64,000 nt of DNA from Uloborus plumipes (taxonomy: Eukaryota; Arthropoda; Arachnida; Araneae; Uloboridae). The notes beneath the pieces were generated by a model. It was not told the origin of the DNA. It made no database searches and saw only the letters and a program-made list of their open reading frames with translations. The translations under genes were made by a program, and so were the position numbers. The DNA is taken from assembly GCA_038373865.1 (NCBI GenBank), contig JAXGGA010004442.1:24407-88406 (forward strand), in the 5' to 3' direction. This document shows positions 1-12,564 of the stretch, one piece after another; position 1 is the first letter of the stretch; every line of letters begins with the position of its first letter.

Positions 1-642
1 TGTTGAACGAAAAATTGTTCAAATCGAAAATGTAGATACAGGAATGAAGTATCCTTGAAAAGTTCTTTCGAACAAAAAAAGTTTGTTCAAATCGGACTGT
101 TAACTAAAAAGATAGCATCGCGGGACAGGTTGTTTGAACGGCTCAAAGTTGAACCAAAAATTGTTCAAATCGAAAAATCAAATATGGGAATGAGCTGTAC
201 TCGCCGAGATCTTTCCAACAAAAAAAAGTTTGTCCAAATCGGAATATTCATTCAAAAGTTATTAGGGGGGGACAGATCGACCGACAGACCGACAGACCGA
301 CCGACACACAAATTCCCCATCTCAATACCCTACTTTCAAATTTTTAATTTTTCGATATTCATTTTACCTTTTTATTTTTTTAACTTGGCGATATTTTTTG
401 GACTTGGCGATATTTTTTAGATGCATTAAGCCAATTTTAATACTTTTTTCGTCTTTCTTTTATTTTTAACGGGAAAGTAGGCTAAAAAAAAGGCAAATGC
501 ATCTATTCACTCAGAGACATCCATCCCGAAATGTATTTTGATTAAAGTCTGGTTTGGGGGCACTTTTCCTTCCTCATGCCCAATAACCGAGGCCCGAATG
601 TTATTTCAGTAGTTTCTAGGATATTTTCTGAGGATCGAAATC
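1..642. other. AT-rich non-coding; short repeats at the start
   Basis: GTTCAAATCGAAAA-like words repeat three times in the first 250 bp, followed by a CGACAGAC-type run at 275-305. No gene recognised. Confidence 0.5.
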
Positions 643-966
643 AAAATAAAATATAAAAAAACCTTTTTAAATTTAAAGACTATTTCTGTCTGCTCATTCG
701 CACTAAAAAGTATGAAGTAAACGGTGAAAATGCGCTTTGGGTCCCTGTTTGGCGCATTTTCAAAAAGTCGCCAACTGGCGCGTTTTTCCTTGTTGTCTCG
801 CAAATTGAAAGCTCCGAGAGACATTACGCAAAAATTGGCGACTTTTTGAAAATGCGCCAAGAAGGGACACAAAGCGCATTTTCACCGTTTACTTCATACT
901 TTTTAGTGCGAATGAGCAGACAGAAATAGTCTTTAAATTTAAAAAGGTTTTTTTATATTTTATTTC
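643..966. repeat. Long foldback palindrome, 324 bp
   Basis: The left arm from AAAATAAAATATAAAAAAAC through GTCGCC is the inverted complement of the right arm ending at 966. The arms are about 140 bp with few mismatches, and almost no spacer remains near 805. A transcript would form a long hairpin. Confidence 0.85.
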
Positions 967-1198
967 GAAGTTTTTTCGTTTTAAAATTTATTTAGAATTG
1001 CCTGAAGACAAACGCCGTTAAGCATAATTCACCGAGAAAATAACAAACGCCGTTAAAAATGCTATTTACTAACACTTTATTTTTTTATTCATGAGAATAT
1101 TTCGTTTCCAATTTTGTTAATTTATCAACTTACTTTGAGTCAAACGCCATCAAGCGTAATGCTCAATTTGAAGGACCACCTAAGCAAATTTTTGAACT

Positions 1199-1510
1199 GG
1201 CCTAATTATGGCCTCTATATAGACGAGTCGGCGCATCAAGATTAAGTTTCACCACTTTGGATCCAGCGCGTGTTTGTGTGTTTGAGTGGTTGTCTTTTCT
1301 GGCCAGTAATCACGTTTTGGTAATTTTTCACTGTGAGCAATTATTAGCGGCACGTGGATTTGGCAAAGCTTAGCAATGTGCCAAAACTTTTTTCTGGTAA
1401 CCCTACTCCGCAACAATAAAAAATTGAAAGTAAAAGTTAAGGAATTGGATCCAAAGTGGTGAAACTTAATTTGGATGAGCCGGCCTGTCTATATAGCGGC
1501 TCTAGGCCTA
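1199..1510. mobile_element. MITE with about 65 bp inverted repeats
   Basis: AAGTTTCACCACTTTGGATC in the left arm (ends 1264) is the inverted complement of GATCCAAAGTGGTGAAACTT in the right arm (starts 1447). The symmetry extends outward through CTATATAG to GGCCTAAT. Interior about 180 bp, non-coding. Confidence 0.7.
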
Positions 1511-3913
1511 ATATGTTGATTGTTAGCTAATGTCATTCGTTTCATTTCTTCTTCTGCTTTAATATTGCAAGGTTTATCTCCAACAATTTCAGTCGGATTT
1601 AAAGCTTTCAGTCGTATTCCAGCTAATGATTGTACTCGACTCAACTCTACTATAAAGCGGAAGTGCGTTAAAGTTCACGCGTGGATTTAACTCTGCAACC
1701 GGAAGCAAAACGTGAAAACCATGACAGAAGCAAGTACAGAAAAAGTCTTTAATTAATGCGTGGAGAGGAGACGCCGTTCAACCTTTTGAGAGCATTAGAA
1801 TTTTTGGGAAAGTGAAAAAATTAGCAATATTTGACAACTATTAAACTTTTGTGTATTCTCACATTTTAAAAGTTCGCATTCTATTATGCACCCCGCCCCG
1901 AGCAAGTGTTTCACATTTTTAACAATTGCTTTCTTTTTCCCCTTAAATTGAATTTTCCTAAATTGAACATTTTAAATAGAAGGAATATTTAATTTCTACT
2001 TTTGATGAGGTGCTCCAACCATCTCGTCATCAATATTAGCCTCATCGTCCGTCCTATAATGTTTAGTCACTGTTCAGAAACGACATCCACATAATCACAA
2101 ATTTTTTTAAAAGACTTTAAGTGAATTTGGAATTTTTTTACCATGATACTATAGTGGTGTTAGCTTGATATACCTTTCTATACAAGGGTATTAGTGAGCA
2201 ATTTCAATAGGGTAGTTTGATTAGTAAATGAATACTTAAGCGCATTTTCATTTTCAGAACTTAACAATGTATTTAAATACTGTAGCATTTGGTACATGAC
2301 GCAAAACTAAATTACTTTTTATTGATACGTCAAAGGAAAAAAAAACCTTTCTTTTCAATTCTTATGTTATTGCTTCAGGTTTTCCCGTGGGCTTATCTGA
2401 ACATCCCAATAAATGAACACTTCAAACCAATGGTCAAACAAAATTTTCTGCTGTTGGGGCAAGACTAATTTTACAGCTTACAGACTGGTGTGATCCTAGG
2501 AGGATGGAGGTGTGAGCAGGCTTTCTGTAGCCCTCATAATGCGGCCTTTCGCTTTTGGGGGAAGAAGTTGCTGTTTCCATTTCATCTAATATTTTTTTTT
2601 CTGAAACTTTGTTGGAAAAAATAAATAAATAAAAAAACTAACTGTTTTATTTATTTATTATTGTTATTTTTTTCAATTATTCCATAGTGCGAGTACCCTT
2701 ATAGCAGTTCGAATTCAAGTGGATTATTAAAATGAAACTATCTTGACGGTACAATATATTGTTTCAAATTAAATGGGCTGTGTAAGAATATGAACTTTAT
2801 CATTTTTAAATGGAAAAACTTCTGCGGAGATTAGTTCGCTCGTTTAAATACATTCAGCTCATGCAATGTAAGAAAGTGACATCTTTTCGATTTATATTGG
2901 CCATATTGCAAGTTTTGTAATTGGCTTAAGGTTATGACACAATGAATCCAAATAATTTATCAATTTTAAATTTCTTAATTGCTGATACTGGTTATTTGTC
3001 TTAAACTTCTATCGTATTTTTTATTGGTTGTAGCTATAGTTAAAATAGTAATAGTTTCTTCGCCTCCTACAAGCGAACAAGCCTGTACCAATAACTACCA
3101 CACACAACATTGTTTCGATTTTCCAATCTTCAACATCCATCGTTTCTTCTAGGATGTTAGTACATTCGCCCTGGAGATAATAAAGATAGCTGATATGAGC
3201 ATAATCTTCCCTCGGATCGTTTAAAAGCGGCGATACCGATCTTTAATGCTGGCAATAATCTTTTTCGTCATGAATGGTTTGGGGTGAAAACGATCAGACA
3301 ACTTTTCGATGCGGTCGAAAATGAATTTCGAGTCGAAAAAGAAGTTCACCGAACGTTCTTTTATAGACTCGACTCTTCTACAACAATGCTGCAAATAACT
3401 TTCACAGGTACAGCAAGGCCGCTTTTTTAACGAGACAACTTTTATATACTTCTACAAGTGTTGTGAAAAGGATATGTGTGTTGGTCTGTTTTTTTTCCCT
3501 TTCAGTCTTGTCTCTTAATCAGATTTAAAGTGGCTAGCAAATGTCATCGAGAAGACAAACTCTCTCTTTTCCTTTTCAAAAGAAAGTGCTTTCTCTCAGA
3601 TGGACAAAAGAATCGAATGACTTAGTTTGTTAGATATTGGAGTCACTGTTGGAAGGTAGAATCGCATTTTTTTTTCATGCATATGTATCTGTTTTTATTC
3701 TTTATTGTCTCAAAATTATTTTGGTTTGAAGCTGGGAGGTTCTTCTTTAGCGAAACTCAGCTTTTTATTCATTCTTAACAATGAGTGCGTATGTGTTATG
3801 CGGTCTAATGCTCTACTAAAAAAAGGAAAAAAGAAAGTTGTTATGAAATAACCAATCACCGGAGTTAGTCCCGTGACGTCCCTTAATATTTAGGAAAATG
3901 AGATCTGATAACT
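1511..3913. other. AT-rich non-coding sequence
   Basis: I see no gene, RNA or bounded element here. Confidence 0.5.
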
Positions 3914-4185
3914 GTACTGTGCCTTGCGAAGCACAAAAGTCGTATCTGCAGCTGAACTCAAAAGGAAAAATTGCTGTTTAAAATTTTACGCTTCTATAAA
4001 CTTGATTCACATTCTACTTTTTCAGAATTTTTAAATATTTCCCGTTCATAAATTACACCCCCCCCAAAAAAAAGCATTTTGTGAAGGTTAATTATGTGGA
4101 CCCCCCCCCCCCCCCCACCTTGCGACAACAACTCATTTTTGATGAAGAGTGCCGATATCACTGTTTTGCTTATCACGGCAGTATA
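3914..4185. mobile_element. ACTGCCGTGC MITE, divergent copy with C-tracts
   Basis: The left end TACTGTGCCTTGCGAAGCAC and the right end TATCACGGCAGTATA match the family at 17.0 and 30.1 kb. GCACAAAAGTCGTATCTGCA is also shared. The middle holds a long poly-C tract and differs from the other copies. Confidence 0.6.
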
Positions 4186-4369
4186 TAGGGCTTCCTGCAC
4201 TTCTTATGTCAGAAATTAAGCCCCGCATTCAAACGATTCAGTTTTGCTCATTTTGTATGATGCTTCGTATGAATAAAACGTAAAAATAGACTGATACGTA
4301 TGCAAAATAACTTTTTTGCAGTCCTTGATAGCGAAATCTCTTAATTTGTCAGAAACACAATCAACTCTT

Positions 4370-4570
4370 CTGTAGAGCAGTAAGTAACCGCCCCCTAATC
4401 CAGAAACACGCGATACACCGACTCGTTTATTCCATCCATGGACTGCTGTTTCGTGCTTTTCGGCACTCGTCAGCATGGAATAGGAATGAAACGAGCTAGA
4501 GGCAAAAATCCTCTTATAGACCCGAGCCTTGCCTAAACATTTTCGAGTTGTATCGTACCAACTGCGATCG
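4370..4570 (-). repeat. Copy of the ~265 bp repeat, partly inverted
   Basis: GAAACGAGCTAGAGGCAAAA to GCAGTAAGTAACCGCC is the reverse complement of the 58.2 kb unit. From CCCGAGCCTTGCC onward the orientation is direct, so this copy folds back on itself. The hAT element at 4590 interrupts it. Confidence 0.6.
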
Positions 4571-4589
4571 CTCGCTAATTGCTCGGTCG

Positions 4590-5058
4590 CAGGGGTGCTC
4601 ACCCCCCCTCCAAGCTCAATGGCGCAAATTCCCCCCCCCCCTCCCCCAATTTTCACAACCCTCTTGTGCTTTTTATTTTTACCTTTATTTTTTTAATATT
4701 ATTAATATTTTTTTAAATTTATTTATTTTTTTAAATGTTATTTATTTATTTATTCTTTCAAACATTATTTATTTATTTATTTATTATTAATTTTCTAAAA
4801 GTACTAATTATGAGTAGAACAGAATCGCTTTTTTTCTCTTCCAGACATTCCAAGCACACTCACGCAAACAAAAATAATATAATAAAGGAATTAAATAACT
4901 AATTTAAATTAAAAATATCAATTAATAAATAATTTTTATTAAAAAAATCAGTTAATAATTTAAATAAATAAGTAAATAAATTAGTTTTAAAAAAATCCCC
5001 CCAAAGATTTTGATGGCGCAACTTGCGCCATAATCCCCCCCCCCTGTGGGTACCCTTG
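4590..5058. mobile_element. Short hAT-type element of the same family, 8 bp duplication
   Basis: The ends CAGGGGTGCTCA and TGGGTACCCTTG match the 19.6 kb element. The shared subterminal GATGGCGCAACTTGCGCCAT lies near 5012-5032. The duplication CTCGGTCG is perfect (4582-4589 and 5059-5066). At 469 bp it is a deletion derivative, and it interrupts a copy of the ~265 bp repeat. Confidence 0.88.
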
Positions 5059-5066
5059 CTCGGTCG

Positions 5067-5225
5067 GTGTTCTTATTTCACATTAGCTACCAGTTTTTAT
5101 TTGGCTTAGAGGATTTCTGCCTCCAGCTCATATCATTCCTATTCCATGCTGACGAGTGCCGAAATAAGCACGAAACTGCAGTCCATGGATGAAATAAACG
5201 AGTTGATGGTGTATTGCATGTATTG
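5067..5225 (+). repeat. Rest of the ~265 bp repeat after the hAT insertion
   Basis: The words CACATTAGCTACCAGTTTTT, GAGGATTTCTGCCTCCAGCT and CATGCTGACGAGTGCC match the 58.2-58.8 kb tandem units. Confidence 0.7.
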
Positions 5226-5286
5226 CAACTCTTTTTTTTTTTCTTTGATGCTAATTTTTGAAACAGGTCTAAAGCTTTCTTTCTTT

Positions 5287-5547
5287 CAAGGGCGGATACA
5301 ATGGAGGGGGTGATGGGGGCGATCGCCCCTCCCTTGAGGGATTCTTCTCCAGCAGTTTTTAGATTTGATGACATTAATGGAAAGGGTGCGGGGATTTGGG
5401 GCTCTGATCTGGAAATTTTTCGAAATAGAAGACCAAAACATTTGTAATCAACATATGTTAACAAGGATGCATGGTGGAAAAAAAATCGGAAAGTAAGAAA
5501 AAAAAATCAATCGCCCCTCCCTTGGAACATTTCTGGATCCGCGCTTG
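5287..5547. mobile_element. hAT-type MITE, CAAGGGCGG ends
   Basis: The ends CAAGGGCGGAT and ATCCGCGCTTG are imperfect inverted repeats. The 8 bp duplication CTTTCTTT lies at 5279-5286 and 5548-5555, although it falls in low-complexity sequence. A GCGATCGCCCCTCCCTTG block near the left end recurs near the right end as ATCGCCCCTCCCTTGG. Confidence 0.75.
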
Positions 5548-6515
5548 CTTTCTTTTATTCCTTGTGGAATGCACTCGTCTCTTTCTCGGTATCCGAATCC
5601 CGATTCTTCTCAATGGAGAAGGAGGAAGGAAGCCTCTGATCACTTCTGCGAAATCTCTCTCAGACATCTTGGGGAAGATGCATTCCTGGCGAAATCTCGT
5701 TTCCTGAAACAAATTAAGACGAATATTACTCTAATGTCTTATATGTTCTGCATAATCTGCTGGGATGCTGACTAAATTATATTCTGGAAGCTGCTCTGAG
5801 CCTGTTCCGCCGGCTAGATCCAGACATTATAATGCTCCCCGAGGATTGTTTGTACTGTCATTTTTTACAGCGTAAATATATCGTCATCGCTTATTCCCCA
5901 GGAATGAGATTGTGTAAGACTTGTGAAGCGGTTGCGATCGAACAGGTTTCCATGCCCTCTAACAATTTTCAATGTTTATTTATTTATTTATTTTTCGTGA
6001 TTACTTTTTTTTTTCTCCTGTTCACCGTCTTTTGAGATCTGCTGATATTTTCACCGTGAAAAATAAAAACATGAGCGAAGATTTAATCGTCTGTCAATAA
6101 ACATCGCTAAGAAATAAGTATCAATAAATATTTATGAGTTGAAACAATGAGGGGAAAAAAACGTGTATAGTTTTATGAGCTTGGGGAAACGCGCATGTCA
6201 GTCGATGACCCCCCCCCTCCCACACACACACTTTGAATGATGTGTTTGAATAGCATTAGTTGAATACTTTTTTTGAAATAGGAAAACAAAAATATTAACT
6301 TTACACTGAAGGCAGAATTGTGACAATTTTTTTTGTTATGAGTTATTATAGATTTGGGTTGGTGGCAAGTTTTAGCCGTATACTAATCGAGAGCCTTATG
6401 AATATCTATAGAAAATATTTCACTTATGTGATCAAATTTGATTCAAACGCCAAATGTGGGAAACAAGGGCGCATTGAGGAATGTGTGTAGGGGACCGACG
6501 TGCATCGAAGCTCAA
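5548..6515. other. Non-coding; homopolymer runs
   Basis: C-runs near 6210 and ATTT repeats near 5980. No gene recognised. Confidence 0.5.
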
Positions 6516-7054
6516 CCCATTTATGCCCAGTAGCCTAAAAACGGGACTCTTGTTAGTTACTGCATACAAAAACCTGTAATGGGTACATCATTTTACTAAA
6601 GCTGTTTTTTAAACTGTTAACCAGTTCTGTTAACCAGCTGTTAAACAGTTCTTCTTGAGAAAACCAGTTAGAGCCACTATTTGGACACCAGAGTTTATTT
6701 ACTGACAGCTATTTTCTGACAAATCAGTCAAACAGCGATCCAGCATGGGTAGCCACAGAAAGAAAGTTTTTTTCTCAAACTTATTTTTCATAAAATTAAA
6801 CTATTTTAAAATGATTTGCTTAAAATTGATCACAGATGCCTACTGTAATGTTACTTTGCAAAAGTAAAGTCAAGTAAGGTCGTATTTTGCTCACATATCT
6901 GCAAAATATCCCATAAACAGGACGTTAAATAACTTAATAAATATGGCAACGGCGAACTATTTTAAGCTTAAAATGTAGGTAAACCATTTCAAGTAAGAGT
7001 TTTAAGCGGATAAAAATTGAAAAAAATTGTTACAAAAAACTTGGGCATAAATGG
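6516..7054. mobile_element. TTAA-type MITE, 539 bp
   Basis: The ends CCCATTTATGCCCA and TGGGCATAAATGGG are inverted repeats. TTAA follows the right end (7055-7058), and the left flank is TCAA. CCC ends with TTAA targets fit piggyBac-type mobilisation. An inverted copy lies at 47110-47614. Confidence 0.75.
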
Positions 7055-8573
7055 GTTAAGTTAAAAGAGGCAGGGCGTAGCGCCCTCCTAAAATACCTGA
7101 GGGGAAACTATAGAAGCAGCTGTCCTTTCTTCCTTCCTTCTGCTTGTCATTGCTCAGCCGTCTGAATTATTAAACTTTCACTGTGAAACCCTAAACAAAA
7201 CGTGGATGTTTTTTATTTCCCTCTTTGAAAAGCTGACGAGAAATATGATAGATATTTTCCGCATGCCGAATTTCATTTTGTTGGGCAGCAGCCAAGCTTT
7301 CCTGCTGGTCAAAGCGTTCGAGTATATTTAGAATACACACCAGAGCTGCTGCAAACGGAAAATATTCCGGCGAAACTTTCCGTTCCCCTTTTTTTCCCGG
7401 ATGGAGATACCAAAGCAAACAAATCAGTCAAAGGAAGAATTCGCATCGCTTGCCAAGGTAAAGTTCTAGCCTAAGCTGCTCATTCAAGATAATGTTCTAC
7501 GAGAAATGGAGAAAGACGAAATAGTGCTGCGAGAAGCACTAAGTTAAAGAGCACCGGGAGCTGGGAAATAAAGACAGTTTTGTGTATTTTTGGACCGAGC
7601 TTCGACTGCCAATTGTTTTTCCTGACATATGAAAGGGATATTTGCTGCGAGGTCATGCTGACTAAAGGGCAGGGTTCTTTAGTTGCAAGTGGCAAGTAGA
7701 AATTTCATTGGTAATCACTTTTTTGAAGTAGAGCCCCCACTTAGTTTTTACTCTAAGTGCCAAGTTTTTTTAAAAAAAGATTTTTTAAAATATTTTTTTT
7801 TTTGAAACTTGATTACCTCAAAGTTTTCTTTTTGAAGATATAAAATATTTAGTAGAATTTTTCATTATATTGAGTTATAGAAAAATCAAATAAAATCCCT
7901 ATGCTTTTCCCAACATTGACAAAAGAAATATATTGATTAATCCTGTGAAGTCCTGGCCTTTTAAATAAATAGCTGGAAATGATTTATTAAGATGTAATAT
8001 TTTTCGATTTGATCCCTCTTTAGTGGGGAAGTTGTTCCTGTTTCACATTTTATAGATGGTTTAATTGCTTTTATCCCTCGTTTCTGCTACGTTTGCAAGT
8101 TTAAACATAGAGGCAAATGAATTAAAATAGCCGTCTCTCCTTAAAAATCATTTACTTTCCTTTTATGAATTGAACTTTAGACGCAGGTATTATTTCGTAA
8201 TTTAACTATGCCGTTGTTAGAAAGTGTGAAAACGTTTGTGAAGCGAGCAACTCTTCTGTGGTGTAACTTCTTGCAGCACTTAGAATATAAGCAGGAAAGA
8301 CTGTTTTACAGAGATTATCAGTCTGTGGAACAGGAAGAAAGCTTAGCCCGCGCCCTCCGTAGGTACGGGCTGCTAAAAATGTCTTATTTTAACATTCTTT
8401 ATTGGAAGAGTTATGCGTGTAAAAAAAAAAAAAACAGTGAATGCGGATTAAGCAAATGAAACAACGTGAAAAGCCCAAATGAGCTGATGCTTCCTCTTAA
8501 AATGAAAAATTGGACGAACAATGCTATTAAACACATACGGAAGCAATACATTTTCAAACATTTTGTTTTGAAG
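7055..8573. other. AT-rich non-coding sequence
   Basis: Short open frames only, without family features. Confidence 0.5.
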
Positions 8574-10138
8574 CAGGGTTGGGTTTTTGACGTCAAAAAC
8601 TAGTTTTTGACATGACATGTCGAAAACCTGTCGAAAACCCGTCGAAAACCTGTCAAAAACGTCGAAAACGTCAAAAACCTGTCGAAAACTCAAATACAGT
8701 GGTTATTGAGATTTTTTATAAACATATAAGGTTTCTCATCCTGAAAAATATTAAATAAAAATTTATACATGTTATCAATCAAGTTTAATAAACATGAAAT
8801 TAATAAATTTAATGAAAACTATTTCTCATTCTTTTAAACTAACTTGTTTTGCCATGAAAAAAGTTAAATGTCAAAACTTAAATCCATATTTTAAAGTAGT
8901 TTTGTTTAAATGTTTATATAACTATCAATTAGTTATTTTGTCAATCAAGTTTAATAAAAATTAAATTAATAAATTTAATGAAAATTAATTCACATTCTTT
9001 TAATTTAATTTGTTATGGAGTGAAAAAAAGTTACAAATATTAAAACTTATATCCAAATTTTAGGGTAGTTTTGTTTAAATGTTTTAATAACTATCAATTT
9101 GTTATCTTATCAATCAAGTTTAATAAAAATTAAATTAATAAATTTAATGAAAATTAATTCGCATTCTTTTAAATTAACTTGTTATGCCGTGAAAAAAGTT
9201 AAATATTAAAACTTAAATTCAGTTTTAAAGAAGTTTTGATTAAATGTTTAAAAACAATCAATTAGTTTTCTTATCAGTCAAGTTTAATAAAAATTAAATT
9301 AATAAATTTAATGAAAATTAATTCTCATTCTTTTAAATTAACTTGTTATGTCATGAAAAAAGTTAAAAGTATTAAAAGTTAAATCCAGTTTTTATAATAG
9401 TTTTGTTTAAATGTTTTAATAACTATTAATTAGCTATCTTATCAATCTAAAAATCTTTACATCAGAATTTAAAGTGATTTTTTTTTCTTTTGAGTAAAAG
9501 CAACACTAAATTAATTAGTACTCAGTGTACAAATCTGCTAAGTATTTTTGATCAAACTATTTTATTTATTTATTTATTAGTTATTGTTGTTACTTTTGTA
9601 ATCAACTCTATCTGAGAATTAATATAAATATTCTGTACTGGAAAATAAGCTTATTGTTTCAATAGTATTACTGTGGTTTCTTCAAAAAAACTCATAACAA
9701 AAAAACAATACAAACTTTACTCATTTTTCAGCATTTAATTAATGTACCCACTTCATTTTTAAGATAAAAGAAACTGTAACAGTAATTTCTCGAAGCATGA
9801 AAGCCATATTCAAAAGCCATATGTTTGATTTTTTTGAATGTTAGTTACCATTATTTACTCCCGAGTCCTTCAATTATGTTTAGGATTGCTTATTACACTT
9901 TATTTTAATAACCTAAAACTCCAAAAGTTTACTTCAGTGTCTGAAATCAGAAATTGTAAAATTCATTTGAAAATGTATTTTGATTATCAATATCAAATTT
10001 AAACATGTTTTGGACAGAAATTTAGGTTTTTGACGATTATGTCAAAAACCATGTCGAAAAGAGGTTTTTGACATGACGGTAAAAACCACGGTTAAAACCG
10101 GATAAAACCTCCGACTGTCAAAAACTTGCCAACCCTGT
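8574..10138. mobile_element. hAT-type element with internal tandem repeats
   Basis: The left end CAGGGTTGGGTTTTTGACG and the right end GTCAAAAACTTGCCAACCCT (ending G) are inverted repeats. The duplication TTTTGAAG is perfect (8566-8573 and 10139-10146). Both subterminal regions carry many copies of GTCRAAAAC. No transposase frame is present. Four ~170 bp tandem units occupy the middle. Confidence 0.87.
8773..9445. repeat. Four tandem units of about 168 bp
   Basis: Units start near 8774, 8941, 9111 and 9277, each with TCAATCAAGTTTAATAAA, then ATTCTTTTAAA, then GTTTTGTTTAAATG. The first and last units are the most divergent. They lie wholly inside the hAT element. Confidence 0.85.
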
Positions 10139-10167
10139 TTTGAAGGGAAAATAATGGACGTTACTGC

Positions 10168-10250
10168 AAGCCAGTGATGCTCAACCTGCGGCTCGTGGGT
10201 CACATGGGGCCCGCGAAGCTGATCCACGTGGCCCGTTGTTGTGCTTTATA
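10168..10250. mobile_element. hAT-like terminus, truncated
   Basis: The CAGTGATGCTCAACCTGCGG end with GTGGGTCACATGGGGCCCGC resembles common hAT termini. The matching end was not found, so this is a fragment. Confidence 0.4.
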
Positions 10251-10369
10251 TTACGAATCCAAAACAATCTTCTGGAACCTTCCATAAGAGTTGATCATCT
10301 CTATTCGATATCAACAATGACCGTTACACATTTGGAACTTAGCGATTAGCAATTGGTTTCAAACAAAAA

Positions 10370-10590
10370 TCTTACAGTTTATTACTGTGCAGTTTACAGT
10401 TTTAAACTGAAACCTCTGCTACCAGTCTTATACTGTTGTTTTCACAGTATGATACAGCTAATTTTATGGTAATAAACTGTAAAAGAGCTAGTTTTACAGT
10501 TTATTACTGTGCATTTGACAGTTTCAGGTTGGAACCTCTGCTGCCAAAGTATTATACTGTAAAAGCAACAGTTTATTTTTGGCAGTGTGA
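10370..10590. repeat. ACTGTAAAA-type repeat cluster, copy 1
   Basis: TTTTACAGTTTATTACTGTG, TATACTGT and related words recur in both orientations. The same family is at 46920 and 57480. Confidence 0.65.
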
Positions 10591-11455
10591 AGGATGAATC
10601 CATTTGCACAGGTTTTTCGTGCTGCACTTTTGTCCCTAATTTGCAAGAGCCATTTCTATTAGCATCGCCAACTAGCCTCGAACCCGATGCATGACTGGCA
10701 TGGCACCGATACCCGTCCTTTGACATTCCGTGTGGCATTAATGGGTCTTGTTATCGCTGTCACGTGAGCAGAGACAATGTCTCCCATTTCCTTTTCCATA
10801 TCGACTGAGCATCTCCGGGCTTGTTCGAAAGTGAATGATAAAACAATTGTCTTATTTTATTGTCTTCTACATCACTTGAGCGGACACGCAAAAGTGCTTT
10901 CGGAATTGATTTGTGCGAACGAAAGTGTCCAAGTTATGAATATTGCTTGCTTATGGGTAATCATGGAAGTTTTTGAAGAACGCTTTTGAGTTCGAGAGTG
11001 TTTTCCGTGCTCGTTTTGTCTTGCAAACTATACACGAGTCTTCCAAATTGTTTCCATGTCTTGGAAGTATTAGGCTGTATTTCACGTTTCGATTTTAATC
11101 TTTCTCCATAAAATGGCAGAATTAATTCAGTATTATTTTATAGAGTATCGAACACAAAAATAAATAAAGAAAGAACATGGTATGTTTTTCATGTTTTATT
11201 TTACCATTTTTTTTTAACTCCCTCTTTAGTATGTTTGTTCGAGGGAAATTTTGTGATAATTTTTAAACTTACTTCCCGATGAGGTGAAAATTTGAACATA
11301 GTTCAAAAATGGAATGACAATGCAAGAAAATGAGTTAAAAATACCCCACAATGCTCGAAATTTAATTTTATTGTCATAAAATTGCCCTTTTTGCAACACG
11401 ATGGAAACACGGAATCGTTTCGTATTTGGTACCATTGGAGAGGGGGAAACAAATA

Positions 11456-11695
11456 GGGCCATTCCACGGAAAAACCGCCATCTTGTCCCGCACGTGACGC
11501 TCGTGTATTCCATTAAAAAGTAGTCGTGATTTTAAGGGAAAACCAACAACATTTTGTTGTATAAGAAATCAAAAACCGGCGTGGGACTTTGTTGGCAAAA
11601 AACTTCGTTCTTTACCTTTTAAAAAAACTTCTTTTTAATGAAATATAGGGTGGTCACGTGCAGGAAAAAATGGCGTCGTTTTCGTGGAATGACCC
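11456..11695. mobile_element. MITE with about 40 bp imperfect inverted repeats
   Basis: The ends GGGCCATTCCACGGAAAAAC and GTTTTCGTGGAATGACCC form imperfect inverted repeats. Further in, CACGTGAC on the left pairs with GTCACGTG on the right. No target duplication is clear. Confidence 0.65.
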
Positions 11696-11730
11696 AATAA
11701 ACCATTACTTTCGATGCTGTTAGTTCGAAT

Positions 11731-12556
11731 CAGTGGTTGGGAAAACTACATTTATTTTGTAGTGAACTACCCTTTGTTATAAATATAGTTAACTACAACT
11801 ATTTTTTTTTTAAATGTAGCGACTACAAACAACTTTTGAATTGTAGTATCGCTACTTCGCTACTTAAAAAAAAATAAATAAATAGATAAAAAGCATACAC
11901 CGTTTGTGGATTGACTCGAAAAATTCGAAAAGTAGTTTACATTATGAAATTAACTCATTTGAATATGGAATAGAACTAGGAATTGTCTTTGAATTTATTT
12001 GTTACTTTTCCTTTTTTTTTTTTTTTTTGCTAAAATTTGTCCGTTTTGGATTTTTTTTACAATTTTTACGAATATTCGCCACAAGACATGATTCAATAGT
12101 TGAAAAATTGAAAGAATTCAACCTTCAATTCATATTTAAATTTCTTGCCAGGGAATATTTAGGGACATGAAAATTATTTCAAGAAGTATAAAAATTATGA
12201 TGCCAAGTAAACCTATGACATCAGATAGAATTTCGTCAAAATGATGTATCTAAGGGGATCAGCTCATATTTTTATGGTTCTTATTTCTCATTGCTTCCGC
12301 TACTGTACTCGTGCAAGATTTGCACCAGTCAGAAAAACCTTTCTTCTCTTTTTTCTTTTGATTTTTTCTCATTTATTTATTTATTTTTTTAATTTAAAAG
12401 TAGTTTCCAGAAATCGCTACAAACTACTATTTTTTTGTATCGCGCTACTCACTACTCTATTTTTTTGAAAAAGTAGTGCTCTACACTACAAACTACTAAA
12501 ATATGTAGCGTTCTACAGTAGTTTCGCTACTTGTAGCGCGCTACTTCCGACCACTG
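11731..12556. mobile_element. hAT-type element, CAGTGGTTGGG ends
   Basis: The left end CAGTGGTTGGGAAAACTAC and the right end GTAGCGCGCTACTTCCGACC (ending ACTG) are inverted repeats. The duplication GTTCGAAT is perfect (11723-11730 and 12557-12564). Subterminal stretches hold many GTAGC/GCTAC and GTAGT/ACTAC motifs. The 826 bp have no transposase frame. Confidence 0.87.
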
Positions 12557-12564
12557 GTTCGAAT

